Shown here one piece after another: positions 30,552 to 39,711 of a DNA stretch of 64,000 nucleotides. The DNA lies in the NCBI GenBank assembly GCA_033344895.1, contig JAWPMN010000001.1:186001-250000 (forward strand). Direction: 5' to 3'. This DNA comes from Alphaproteobacteria bacterium. Lineage in GTDB: Bacteria > Pseudomonadota > Alphaproteobacteria > UBA8366 > Aestuariispiraceae. The notes under the pieces are model-generated. The model was not told where the DNA came from. It searched no databases and saw nothing but the letters and a program-made list of their open reading frames with translations. Positions within the stretch are counted from its first letter, which is position 1. Each line of letters starts with the position of its first letter. The position numbers and the translations under genes are program-made.

Positions 30552-33257
30552 TCAACCCAGAACCCGGTTCCACCAGCCGCGTTTCTTCGGCTGGGACGGG
30601 GTGTCGTCGTTCCCGGCCTCAGCCGCGTCAGACGACTCTTCCGCTGCCGGTTCCGCACTGTCATCGGATGGTGCGGCTTCGGGCTTCGGCGGCTCAGGGG
30701 CCGGCTCGGGGCTTGGTTCGGGGGACTCCGAGGGCGCGTCGCTGTTGGCGGCGGCCGGGACATCGACCTGTTCCGCCGGTTCAGCGGGTTCCGGCTTGGC
30801 CGCAGCGGCCTTCTTGCGGGAACGACGCGGACGTTTCGGCTTCTCTTCCGATTCGGCCTTGGCCGCTTCCGGATCGGAGACCACGGCATCCACGGCTTCC
30901 GCTGCAGCCGGCTTCGCAGCGGCGGCCTTCTTGCGGGACCGGCGTGGACGCTTCGCTTTCGCTTCCGCCGGCTTCTCTTCTGCCGGTTCGTCCGAAGCAT
31001 CCGCCTTGTCCGAAGACGGCTCGACAGCTTCCGGCGACTTGGCCTCTGCCGTTTCCTCGCCGGTTTCCGTCACGGTCTCCGTGGCGGCAACGTCCGTATC
31101 TCCGTCATCCCCCGCCTCACCGGATTGGGCCTCACCGGATTGGACGTCATCGGACTGGGAGTCTTCCGACTGTGCGTCACGACGACGACCGCGGCTGCGA
31201 CGGCGCCGTTTCGGCTTCGTTTCCTCACCGCCCTCGTCGGCCGCATTGTCATCGGTCTGGCCCGCGTCCCCCTCCGAATCGGCGGACTGTTCCTCACCGC
31301 CTTCGCCGGATTCCTGAGTACCATCCTCGTTGCGATTGCGTCCGCGTCGACGCCCGCCGCGACGGCCACGTTTACGGCGACGGCGACCACGGTCGTCCCC
31401 GCTGCCGCCCTCACCGTCAGACTGTTGATCGCCCTCAGCGGATTCCTCGGCCTCCGACTCGTCTTCGACCTCCTCCGCATCCTGGATATTCTGATCTTCG
31501 TCATCCCGGCTGCGGCCACGACGACGACCGCCGCGGCGACCACGACGCCGTGACCCGCGATCTTCGTCGCTGTCACCGCCCCGATTGCGTTCGCGATTGT
31601 CCTCAGTCTGGGCTGTCTGCTCCCCGCCTTCGCCTTCGATCGTGCCGGAGCGCTGAATTTCGAAGTTGGGCGGCAGCATTCCGTCGACCGCCTCGATCGT
31701 AACGGTGAAACCGTAGCGGCTCTCCATATCGGTCAGCGCGGCGCGTTTGTGGTTCAGGATATAGAGGGCAACCGATCCCGGCACCTTGACCGTGATCTCG
31801 CTGGCACGACGGCGCAGCCCCTCTTCTTCCAGCGCCCGTGTCACCATCAACGCGGCCGATTCCGTCGACACGATATAGCCAACGCCGCCGCAGGTCGGGC
31901 AGGACTGGCTCATCGCTTCCAGCAGGCTGGGACGCAGCCGCTGGCGCGACATCTCCAGCAGCCCGAAGGCCGAAATCCGACCAACCTGAATCCGTGCCCG
32001 ATCCCGGCGCAATGCCTCCTTGAGGCGACGCTCAACCGCGTGATCGTTGCGGTTCTCGTCCATATCGATGAAGTCGATCACGATCAGACCGGCCAGATCG
32101 CGCAGACGCAACTGACGCGCCACTTCTTCGGCCGCTTCAAGATTCGTCTTGAGGGCGGTCTCTTCGATATGACGTTCGCGAGTCGCCTTGCCCGAGTTCA
32201 CGTCGATCGCCACCAACGCCTCGGTCTGGTGGATAACGATGGATCCGCCGGAGCGCAGATGAACCGTCGAATCGTGGATCAGGGCCAGTTGCTGCTCGAC
32301 CTGATAGCGGTGGAACAGCGGGATACCCTGCTCGTCCTTGTAGGGCTGAACCTTCTTAGCGTGGCTGGGAATTAGCGCGCGCATGAAGTCCTTGGCGACG
32401 CGATATCCCTCATCCCCGGCGACCAGGACCTCCTCGATGTCCTTGGTGTAGAGATCTCGGATCGCCCGCTTCACCAGGCTGCCTTCTTCATGGATCAGGC
32501 TGGGCGCCGTCGATTCCAGGGTCCGTTCGCGAATTTCATCCCACAGCCGCATGATGTAGTCGAAGTCGCGCTTGACCTCGGCCTTGGAGCGTTCCGCCCC
32601 GGCGGTACGCAGGATGACGGCCATACCTTCCGGAACACTGAGTTCCGACAGGATGGATTTCAGGCGCTTGCGGTCCTGAACATTGGCGATCTTTCGGCTG
32701 ACCCCGCCGCCGCGCGACGTGTTGGGCATCACCACGCAGTACCGGCCGGCCAGCGACAGATAAGTCGTCAGCGCCGCCCCTTTGGTGCCGCGTTCTTCCT
32801 TGACCACCTGCACCAGCATGACCTGCCGGCGCTTGATCACTTCCTGGATCTTGTACTGACGACGCAGGCGCGGACGGCGGCGTGCCGCTTCCTCAACCGC
32901 TTCGTCGACGCCTTCTCCGGCGCCCATATCCTCGACACCGTCGCCGGCCTCACCATTGACGTCGTCCTCATCGGCATCGACGTCTTCGACCAGCTCTTCC
33001 CGGTCCGAGACCGGAATACGGTAATAGTCGGGATGAATTTCCGAAAAGGCCAGGAAGCCGTGGCGATTGCCGCCATATTCCACGAACGCCGCCTGCAGCG
33101 AAGGCTCCACCCGCGTCACTTTCGCGAGGTAGATATTGCCCTTTATCTGCTGTTTTGTGGTGGTTTCGTAGTCGAATTCCTCAAGCCGGTTGCCGCTGAC
33201 GACCGTCACCCGGGTTTCTTCCGGATGGGTCGCATCTATTAACATGCGTCTTGTCAT
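30552..33257 (-). CDS. rne: Ribonuclease E
   Basis: Endoribonuclease that starts mRNA decay and processes rRNA, and scaffold of the degradosome. The 901-residue product starts MTRRMLIDATHPEE as in other Alphaproteobacteria. The S1 domain holds a 70-residue acidic insertion (DVDADEDDVNG on), usual in this class. The catalytic aspartates lie in VIDFIDMDENRN and later, and the zinc-link is SCPTCGGVG. The C-terminal 390 residues are disordered, alternating acidic stretches with three Arg-rich patches and a twice-repeated KRPRRSRKKAAAAKP. AGGAG lies 3 bases before the ATG. Confidence 0.96.
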   Translation of the reverse strand: MTRRMLIDATHPEETRVTVVSGNRLEEFDYETTTKQQIKGNIYLAKVTRVEPSLQAAFVEYGGNRHGFLAFSEIHPDYYRIPVSDREELVEDVDADEDDVNGEAGDGVEDMGAGEGVDEAVEEAARRRPRLRRQYKIQEVIKRRQVMLVQVVKEERGTKGAALTTYLSLAGRYCVVMPNTSRGGGVSRKIANVQDRKRLKSILSELSVPEGMAVILRTAGAERSKAEVKRDFDYIMRLWDEIRERTLESTAPSLIHEEGSLVKRAIRDLYTKDIEEVLVAGDEGYRVAKDFMRALIPSHAKKVQPYKDEQGIPLFHRYQVEQQLALIHDSTVHLRSGGSIVIHQTEALVAIDVNSGKATRERHIEETALKTNLEAAEEVARQLRLRDLAGLIVIDFIDMDENRNDHAVERRLKEALRRDRARIQVGRISAFGLLEMSRQRLRPSLLEAMSQSCPTCGGVGYIVSTESAALMVTRALEEEGLRRRASEITVKVPGSVALYILNHKRAALTDMESRYGFTVTIEAVDGMLPPNFEIQRSGTIEGEGGEQTAQTEDNRERNRGGDSDEDRGSRRRGRRGGRRRGRSRDDEDQNIQDAEEVEDESEAEESAEGDQQSDGEGGSGDDRGRRRRKRGRRGGRRRGRNRNEDGTQESGEGGEEQSADSEGDAGQTDDNAADEGGEETKPKRRRRSRGRRRDAQSEDSQSDDVQSGEAQSGEAGDDGDTDVAATETVTETGEETAEAKSPEAVEPSSDKADASDEPAEEKPAEAKAKRPRRSRKKAAAAKPAAAEAVDAVVSDPEAAKAESEEKPKRPRRSRKKAAAAKPEPAEPAEQVDVPAAANSDAPSESPEPSPEPAPEPPKPEAAPSDDSAEPAAEESSDAAEAGNDDTPSQPKKRGWWNRVLG
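30793..30965 (-). repeat. Two direct repeats coding a basic motif in the rne tail
   Basis: Two copies of about 42 bases (near 30793-30835 and 30910-30953) code the same 15-residue peptide KRPRRSRKKAAAAKP, spaced about 39 residues apart. The copies differ at several third positions, so the duplication is not recent or is kept by selection on the peptide. Confidence 0.6.
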
Positions 33258-33962
33258 ATACTCCTACCTCGGCGGTTCCGGTCCCGATCGGGCGGCCCGC
33301 CGGCAGCCGTTGTGCGAGCGCGACCGCTGCCGTTCCGCGCCGGTAACGGCCGGATCGGGAGGGACGTGCGCCGAATGCCGCGCGCGCCATGGGCGCGCCC
33401 GGGGTCGGTGTGCAAATGCTCGCTGGTTTCATCATATCGCTTGCGCGTCTCGAATAATCATGTCCTGTGTCCGGCACTCTCGACCCCCGTCGCATGACCC
33501 CGAAATTTTGGAGCACGACAACGGGCCGGCGGCGCCGAAAATCTCTTCCCGACGCCCAGAAACCTTCTTTTAGAAAAGTTCATGTACGCCGTGTGGCGGA
33601 GTGTCTCGCCTGGCGGCATCCGTCGCGCCGACCCTGCCCGCAATTGGACAGGCGGAACGCTGAGTTCCGGATGACCGCCCCCGCATCCGTCCCGCATTTA
33701 AAATTCGACGCACGGCGCGCCCTTTCTTCCGGCGCTGCCGCTCGCCCCCTGCGGTGGACACGAAACGGACTCTCTCGACGGCTAGACTATCTGCCGCGCG
33801 GTTCTTTAACAACGCAATTCACGCACCAATTTCAGAAAGTTCTTCCAAACCGGCCGACGGGGCAGGTGTTGCGCGGTTCGCCTTTGAGTTTTCCCGCGAC
33901 TCAGGCCATAGATGCTCCGTACGGGCGCACGGAATGGCAGCGCAGGCGAAGGCACGGTGCTT
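33258..33962. other. Long divergent spacer between rne and amiC
   Basis: No gene is supported in these 705 bases. A TATGAT on the minus strand (33431-33436) could be the rne -10, giving a leader of about 170 bases, in line with the long leaders used for RNase E autoregulation elsewhere. AT-rich stretches at about 33700-33720 and 33800-33850 could hold the amiC promoter. Short open frames here have no recognisable product. Inverted GGCGCGC-type arms near 33380-33400 are compatible with leader structure. Confidence 0.4.
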
Positions 33963-35204
33963 ATGCCCAAAGGTATCCGGATCGAGCGCATCCTTCGGAT
34001 TGCCGCGTTTCTGACGCTGGCGATCGGAATGGCGCTGATGACCGGCGCGACTGTTCGCGCCGAAGGACCGGTGCTGTCCGACGCCCGGATCGGAGTGCAT
34101 GACGGCCAGACGCGCTTCGTTCTGGAGTTCACCCAAAGCGTCCCCTACAAGATTTTCACGCTGGCCGGCCCGGACCGGGTCGTTATCGATCTGCCTTCCG
34201 TCGACTGGCGCGGACCGAAATCTGGTCAGGCCGGCGGGCGCGGGCTGATCAGCGGCTATCGACACGGCCTGTTCAAGCCGGGCATCACCCGTGTCGTCAT
34301 CGATCTTGCTGCCCCCGCCTCCGTATCGAAGCATTTCGTGCTTGGCGCGGGCGGCGGCGCAGGCCCACGGGTCGTGGTCGACCTCGCCCCCGCCGTCCGC
34401 ACCGTGCAGAGCGCCGAACCCGAGGAATCGCCGAGTTGGGCCGCCTATGCGTCCGAACTGTCGCGCAACGCCCCTGCCACGACAGCCGCCGCCACGCCGA
34501 CCGACTCCTCCAAGCGGATCATCGTGATCGATCCCGGTCATGGCGGTGTTGACCCGGGTGCCATTGGTGCCAGTGGCATCTATGAGAAGAAAGTAGTTCT
34601 TTCTTTTGCGAAGACGCTGCAAGCCGCCCTTGAAGGCACGGGCCGCTACGACGTGGTGATGACTCGCGACCGGGACATCTTCATTCCGCTACGCGACCGA
34701 TATCAGGTGGCACATTCGGTCGATGCCGGACTGTTCCTGTCGATCCACGCGGATTCCCACAACAGCGCCAATCTGCGCGGCCTCTCCGTCTACACCCTGT
34801 CCGACAAGGCTTCCGACAAAGAGGCCGAGGCGCTGGCCAAGAAGGAGAACCTTTCGGACGTGCTGGCAGGGACCGATCTGACCGGCTACGAGGCGGACGT
34901 GACCTCGATCCTGATCAGCCTTGCCCAGCAGAGCGTGAAGCAGAGCAGCGCCCTGTTCGCCGAAACGCTGGTCGACGAAATGAAGAAATCGGTCAAGCTG
35001 CTGCGCAATCCACATCGCTTTGCCGGTTTTGCAGTGCTGAAATCCCCGAATGTCCCGTCGGTCCTCATCGAATTGGGCTATCTGTCGAACCGAACCGATG
35101 AGGCGAACCTGATGTCCGAGGCCCAGCGCCGGAAAATGGCGGCCAGCATGGTTCAGGCGATCGACCTCTATTTTGATCGCAAGGAAGCCCTCGAACGTTC
35201 GTGA
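33963..35204 (+). CDS. amiC: N-acetylmuramoyl-L-alanine amidase with AMIN domain (AmiC-like)
   Basis: Periplasmic zinc amidase that splits septal peptidoglycan to separate daughter cells. The 413-residue product has a signal peptide (about residues 1-34), an AMIN domain that targets the septum (ARIGVHDGQTRFVLEFTQS on), a Pro/Ala/Thr linker, and an Amidase_3 domain. Zinc and catalytic residues lie in IDPGHGGVDPG, the Glu of GIYEKKVVL, SIHADS and VLIELGYLSN. I chose the ATG at 33963; the frame extends to 33912. mrcA follows on the same strand after 126 bases, a conserved order. Confidence 0.94.
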   Translation: MPKGIRIERILRIAAFLTLAIGMALMTGATVRAEGPVLSDARIGVHDGQTRFVLEFTQSVPYKIFTLAGPDRVVIDLPSVDWRGPKSGQAGGRGLISGYRHGLFKPGITRVVIDLAAPASVSKHFVLGAGGGAGPRVVVDLAPAVRTVQSAEPEESPSWAAYASELSRNAPATTAAATPTDSSKRIIVIDPGHGGVDPGAIGASGIYEKKVVLSFAKTLQAALEGTGRYDVVMTRDRDIFIPLRDRYQVAHSVDAGLFLSIHADSHNSANLRGLSVYTLSDKASDKEAEALAKKENLSDVLAGTDLTGYEADVTSILISLAQQSVKQSSALFAETLVDEMKKSVKLLRNPHRFAGFAVLKSPNVPSVLIELGYLSNRTDEANLMSEAQRRKMAASMVQAIDLYFDRKEALERS

Positions 35205-35330
35205 CGCGCCCCTTGTGCCAGGTCGGCGGTCCGTGCCGCAATTGCGTCATGGAATCGCCCTACCGCTTCCTATAGTTTAGGAGATGCTGGAAAAGTTCCG
35301 GCCCTATGAGTGTAACCGGTTGAGACGATT

Positions 35331-37895
35331 ATGCGATTTGTCAGGCGTGCCTTCCTTTATCTGTTCTTTCTGGGTCTGCTGGCCGGTGTGGTCGGTGTCG
35401 GCACGGTCGGCTGGGCGTTCTGGGAATACGGAAAGGATCTGCCGGACTACAAGTATCTGGCGGATTACGAGCCGCCGACATCGACACGTGTCCATGCCGG
35501 GGACGGGCGGCTGCTGGCCGAATTTGCGGTCGAATCCCGCGTCTTCGTGCCGATCGAGGCCATTCCCCGCCGCGTAACCCAGGGGTTCATCGCCGCCGAA
35601 GATCAGCATTTCTACGAGCATTTCGGCGTCGACCTGCAGGCGCTCATGCGGGCCGTCGTCACCAACGTCGTCCATTACATCCAGGGCCGCCGGGTCATCG
35701 GGGCTTCGACCATTACCCAGCAGGTCGCCAAAAACTTCCTGCTGACCAATGAAGTGTCGATCAAGCGCAAGATCCGTGAAGCGATCCTGGCGCTTCGTAT
35801 CGAGCGGGCGATGGACAAGAACCGGATTCTCGAGCTTTACCTCAATGAGATCTATCTGGGGTATCGCTCTTATGGGGTTGCCGCGGCGGCGCTGAACTAT
35901 TTCGACAAGAGCCTGGACGAACTGACGGTGGCCGAAATCGCCTATCTGGCCGCCCTGCCCAAGGCACCGAACAACTACCATCCGATCCGGCGCCGCGAAG
36001 CCGCCGTCGCGCGGCGCAACTGGGTTGTCGGGCGGATGCTGGAAGAAGGCTTCATCACCGGCGAAGAGGCCGCGATGGCACGCGCGGCGCCTCTGGACGT
36101 GAAGACCCATCTGGCGGCGGATTTGGTTGATGCGGGATATTTTCTGGAAGAGGTACGGCGTGAACTGGACGACCGCTTCGGTGAAAGGGGACTTTACGAG
36201 GGCGGCCTATCCGTTCGGACGACCCTGGACCCGGTCCTGCAGGAATATGCCCGCGCCGCGCTGCGCGACGGGCTGATCGCCTATGACCGGCGCCATGGCT
36301 ATCGCGGTCCGATCGGTCGGGTCGGCGAGAACGAGCCATGGCATCCCGCGCTCACGGCCTTCGAGAAACCGAAAGGGGCGCTGGACTGGCAGATCGCCGC
36401 GGTCCTGAAAGTCGACCGGGACTCCGCCGAAATCGGACTGCCGGATGGATCGACGGGCACACTGCCCCTGGCGGAATTGCGCTGGGCCCGCAAGCCGAAC
36501 AATGACGAACGCCGTACGGTCGGCCCGTCGATCGGCAAGGTCGGGGATGTCCTCAGCGAGGGCGATATCATCCTGGTCGAACCGGTGCGCGAGGGCGCCC
36601 CGGCCAAGGACGGCGAACCGCCGGTCGAATATCCCGAAGGCACCTTCGCCCTGCGCCAGATTCCGGAAGTGAACGGCGCGATTGTCGCGATGGACCCGCA
36701 TACCGGCCGTGTCCTGGCCATGAGCGGCGGCTGGAGCTTCGAGACCAGCCAGTTCAACCGGGCGACGCAGGCCTATCGTCAGCCGGGCTCATCCTTCAAA
36801 CCCTTCGTCTATCTGACAGCGCTGGAGAATGGATACACCCCGGCGACCATCATCCTGGACGCCCCCTTTGTGATTGATCAGGGCGAAGGGCTGGGAAAAT
36901 GGAAGCCATCCAACTTCTCCCGGGAATTCTATGGCCCGTCCCCGATGCGCATCGGGATTGAGAAGTCCCGCAACCTCATGACGGTCCGGCTGGCGCAGGC
37001 AATCGGCATGGATAAGGTGTCCGAAACCGCAGAGCGTTTCGGCATCAAGGAGGCCATGCCGGCTCAGCTCGCCATGGCCCTGGGTTCCGCCGACGTCTTG
37101 CTGATCGACATGGTATCGGCCTATGCGGCGCTGGTGAACGGCGGCAAGAAGATCACACCGACGCTGATTGACCGCATCCAGAACCGGAACGGCAAGACGG
37201 TCTTCCGCCATGACGACCGTCCGTGCGAAGGCTGCGATGTGCCTTACTGGGACAATCAGCCGGTACCGGAACTGCCGGACACCCGTCCGCAGATCACCGA
37301 CCCGGCCTCCGCCTACCAGATCGTCACCATGCTGGAAGGCGTAGTTCAGCGCGGCACCGGCCGCCGCATCGCGGAACTGGGCAAGCCCCTTGGCGGCAAG
37401 ACCGGCACGACCAACGATTCCAAGGACAGCTGGTTCATCGGCTTCTCGCCGGACCTTGCGGTCGGGGTTTTCATCGGTTTCGACAATCCGATCCCGCTGG
37501 GTTATCAGCCCTGGGGTGGACAAGAGACCGGGTCCTCCGTGGCGGCACCGGTCTTCAAGACCTTCATGGCGGACGCGCTGGCGGACAAGCCGGCGATTCC
37601 GTTCCGGACGCCACCGGGTATCCGCATGGTCCGTATCGACGCAGAGACCGGGAAACTGGCGACCCCATCCAGCGGAAAGGTGATCACGGAGGCCTTCAAG
37701 GCAGGCACAGAACCGGGCTCTCAATCCAGCGCCGTATACATTTCCGGGACCAATGCGCCGGTCCTTCCCGTGGTTTCGGAAGACGGCACCTCGGTCAACG
37801 GTCAGGGCAGCGTCGATACATCGCCGGTTCCGGGCAGCATCCCCGACACCTCTGGCACGACCCAGCCACAGACCGCGCCGAGCGGCCTTTACTGA
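35331..37895 (+). CDS. mrcA: Penicillin-binding protein 1A (bifunctional class A PBP)
   Basis: Inner-membrane enzyme that polymerises lipid II and crosslinks stem peptides. The 854-residue product has an N-terminal membrane helix (about residues 7-32), a GT51 domain (AAEDQHFYEHFGVD with the catalytic Glu; GASTITQQVAKN; RKIREAILALRIE), an OB-like insert, and a transpeptidase domain with Ser487 in SSFK, an SRN motif (about 546) and K690-TGT. The final 90 residues are Ser/Pro/Thr-rich and probably disordered. It stands as a single transcript or with rlmJ, which starts 10 bases later. Confidence 0.96.
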   Translation: MRFVRRAFLYLFFLGLLAGVVGVGTVGWAFWEYGKDLPDYKYLADYEPPTSTRVHAGDGRLLAEFAVESRVFVPIEAIPRRVTQGFIAAEDQHFYEHFGVDLQALMRAVVTNVVHYIQGRRVIGASTITQQVAKNFLLTNEVSIKRKIREAILALRIERAMDKNRILELYLNEIYLGYRSYGVAAAALNYFDKSLDELTVAEIAYLAALPKAPNNYHPIRRREAAVARRNWVVGRMLEEGFITGEEAAMARAAPLDVKTHLAADLVDAGYFLEEVRRELDDRFGERGLYEGGLSVRTTLDPVLQEYARAALRDGLIAYDRRHGYRGPIGRVGENEPWHPALTAFEKPKGALDWQIAAVLKVDRDSAEIGLPDGSTGTLPLAELRWARKPNNDERRTVGPSIGKVGDVLSEGDIILVEPVREGAPAKDGEPPVEYPEGTFALRQIPEVNGAIVAMDPHTGRVLAMSGGWSFETSQFNRATQAYRQPGSSFKPFVYLTALENGYTPATIILDAPFVIDQGEGLGKWKPSNFSREFYGPSPMRIGIEKSRNLMTVRLAQAIGMDKVSETAERFGIKEAMPAQLAMALGSADVLLIDMVSAYAALVNGGKKITPTLIDRIQNRNGKTVFRHDDRPCEGCDVPYWDNQPVPELPDTRPQITDPASAYQIVTMLEGVVQRGTGRRIAELGKPLGGKTGTTNDSKDSWFIGFSPDLAVGVFIGFDNPIPLGYQPWGGQETGSSVAAPVFKTFMADALADKPAIPFRTPPGIRMVRIDAETGKLATPSSGKVITEAFKAGTEPGSQSSAVYISGTNAPVLPVVSEDGTSVNGQGSVDTSPVPGSIPDTSGTTQPQTAPSGLY

Positions 37896-37905
37896 TCGGG
37901 CCGTC

Positions 37906-38736
37906 GTGAATTACCGACACGCGTTCCATGCCGGCAATTTCGCCGATGTTCACAAGCATTGGATCCTGTCTCTTCTGCTGCGCCGGCTGGCCGCCAAGGA
38001 CAAACCCTTCTTCGTCCTGGACAGCCATGCCGGTGCGGGGTTCTACGATCTGGCGCGAGAGGAAACAGGCCGGACCGGTGAGGCCGCGAACGGTATCGGG
38101 CGCCTGATCGATCTCGACGAGCCCCCACCGTCCCTTGGGCCCTATCTGGCCGCCATCCGGGGGCTGAACCCGGAGGGCGGACTGCGCTGGTATCCGGGAT
38201 CGCCCTGGTTGATCAGCCATTTCCTGCGCCCGCAGGACCGGCTCGCGGCGGTCGAGGCGCATGAGGAGCAGTCGGCGCTGCTGCGGGCAACATTGCGCGA
38301 TGCGCCCAATGCCCGGGCCTATGCCCGGGACGGATATGACGCCATTCCCTCGTTACTGCCGCCGAAGGAACGGCGCGGACTGACCCTGATCGATCCCCCC
38401 TATGAGGATCGAACGGAAGTGGCGCGCATTGCAAAGGCCGTCGCGGATGGCATGAAACGGTTTGCCACGGGCAGTGTGGCCATCTGGTATCCGATCAAAA
38501 CCCATATGCTGGGTGACGCCCTGGCGGAGGACCTGCCCCCCGCGGAACGCGGCCGTATTCGCTGCGAGATCTGGGTGCGCCCGACCGATCGAGAGGATGC
38601 CGGCCTGACCGGAAGCGGTGTCATCCTGTTGAACCCCGTCTGGCCCGTGCAGGACACGATCGCCGCGGAGCAGCCGGCCCTCGCCGCCCTGCTCGCGAAG
38701 GAGGACGGTGCCGGATCCCGCATTGTCTCCTTCTGA
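37906..38736 (+). CDS. rlmJ: 23S rRNA (adenine(2030)-N6)-methyltransferase RlmJ
   Basis: SAM-dependent enzyme that methylates A2030 of 23S rRNA (E. coli numbering). The 276-residue product starts with the family motif NYRHAFHAGNFADVHKH, so the GTG at 37906 is used. The catalytic motif is LIDPPYEDRTE and the SAM loop lies in VLDSHAGAGFYDL. GSVAIWYPIK is also typical. It begins 10 bases after mrcA. Confidence 0.93.
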   Translation: MNYRHAFHAGNFADVHKHWILSLLLRRLAAKDKPFFVLDSHAGAGFYDLAREETGRTGEAANGIGRLIDLDEPPPSLGPYLAAIRGLNPEGGLRWYPGSPWLISHFLRPQDRLAAVEAHEEQSALLRATLRDAPNARAYARDGYDAIPSLLPPKERRGLTLIDPPYEDRTEVARIAKAVADGMKRFATGSVAIWYPIKTHMLGDALAEDLPPAERGRIRCEIWVRPTDREDAGLTGSGVILLNPVWPVQDTIAAEQPALAALLAKEDGAGSRIVSF

Positions 38737-38787
38737 GCCGACCGAATTGTATATTGCAGACTGACGTCCCTTGCCGGAGCATGAAAG

Positions 38788-39711
38788 ATGAGCCACCACG
38801 ACGCCCCGGAGCCCGACTGCCACGGCGATGACTGCCATCCGGTCGACCTGGTCATCGAACCGAAGATCCGGAACATCGGTGCCTTCGAAGTTCGCCGCGT
38901 TCTGCCGGTCGCACAACGTCGTTCCGTCGGCCCCTTTGTCTTCTTCGACCAGATGGGGCCAACGACCTTCGAGAACGGACAGTATCTCGATGTCGGACCG
39001 CATCCGCATATCGGGTTGTCGACCATCACCTGGATGACCGAAGGGGAAATTCTGCACCGGGACAGCCTGGGATCCGTGCAGGCAATCCGGCCCGGCGACG
39101 TAAACTGGATGACAGCGGGCTCCGGCGTCGTGCATTCGGAGCGCTCTCCCGACAGCGAACGACGGGAGGGTGCGCGCGTCGCAGGCATCCAGGCCTGGAT
39201 CGCACTGCCCGAAGCCGACCAGGAATGCGCCCCGTCCTTTCAGCATTACCCCGCCAATGAGATTCCCTGGATCGACCGCCCGGATGTGCGCGCCGCCCTG
39301 ATTGTCGGCCACGCCTGGGGACTGGAATCGCCGGTCGCCACCCCGACAGAGACCCTCTATGCCGACATCGACCTTTCGGCCGGTGCCACGCTGCAATTGC
39401 CGGACGAAACCCCGGAACGGGCGATTTACGGGCTTGAGGGGGATTTCCAGCTCAACGGAACGGTCTTCGCAGCCGGCCAGATGCTCGTTCTGAAGCCAGG
39501 CGTCTCCGTGGCAGTGACGGCCGGCCCAGCCGGTGCGCGGATGATGCTGTGCGGCGGAGAACCGTTGGACGGGCCGCGCCACATGTACTGGAATTTCGTG
39601 TCCACGTCGAAAACACGGATCGAGGAGGCCAAGCGGGATTGGTCCCAGGGAAACTTTGGTTCCATCCCGGGCGAAGGGCCTGTCATTCCGCTGCCGGGAG
39701 AACGCGCCTGA
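38788..39711 (+). CDS. Pirin family protein
   Basis: A 307-residue bicupin. The N-terminal cupin has the pirin metal ligands in PHPHIGLSTITWM (two histidines) and GSGVVHSE (His and Glu). The C-terminal GxxYWNFVSTS motif is typical. Bacterial pirins include quercetinases and redox-sensing regulators; which applies here cannot be told. The N-terminus is His/Asp/Cys-rich (HHDAPEPDCHGDDCH), which could bind metal. Its last 29 bases overlap the 3' end of the convergent HD-GYP gene. Confidence 0.92.
   Translation: MSHHDAPEPDCHGDDCHPVDLVIEPKIRNIGAFEVRRVLPVAQRRSVGPFVFFDQMGPTTFENGQYLDVGPHPHIGLSTITWMTEGEILHRDSLGSVQAIRPGDVNWMTAGSGVVHSERSPDSERREGARVAGIQAWIALPEADQECAPSFQHYPANEIPWIDRPDVRAALIVGHAWGLESPVATPTETLYADIDLSAGATLQLPDETPERAIYGLEGDFQLNGTVFAAGQMLVLKPGVSVAVTAGPAGARMMLCGGEPLDGPRHMYWNFVSTSKTRIEEAKRDWSQGNFGSIPGEGPVIPLPGERA

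Noticed and set aside
31125-31553. Low-complexity plus-strand frames (Ala/Thr/Val-rich) in the rne tail
   Set aside because: They result from the biased codons of the Arg/Glu-rich tail read backwards and look like no protein.
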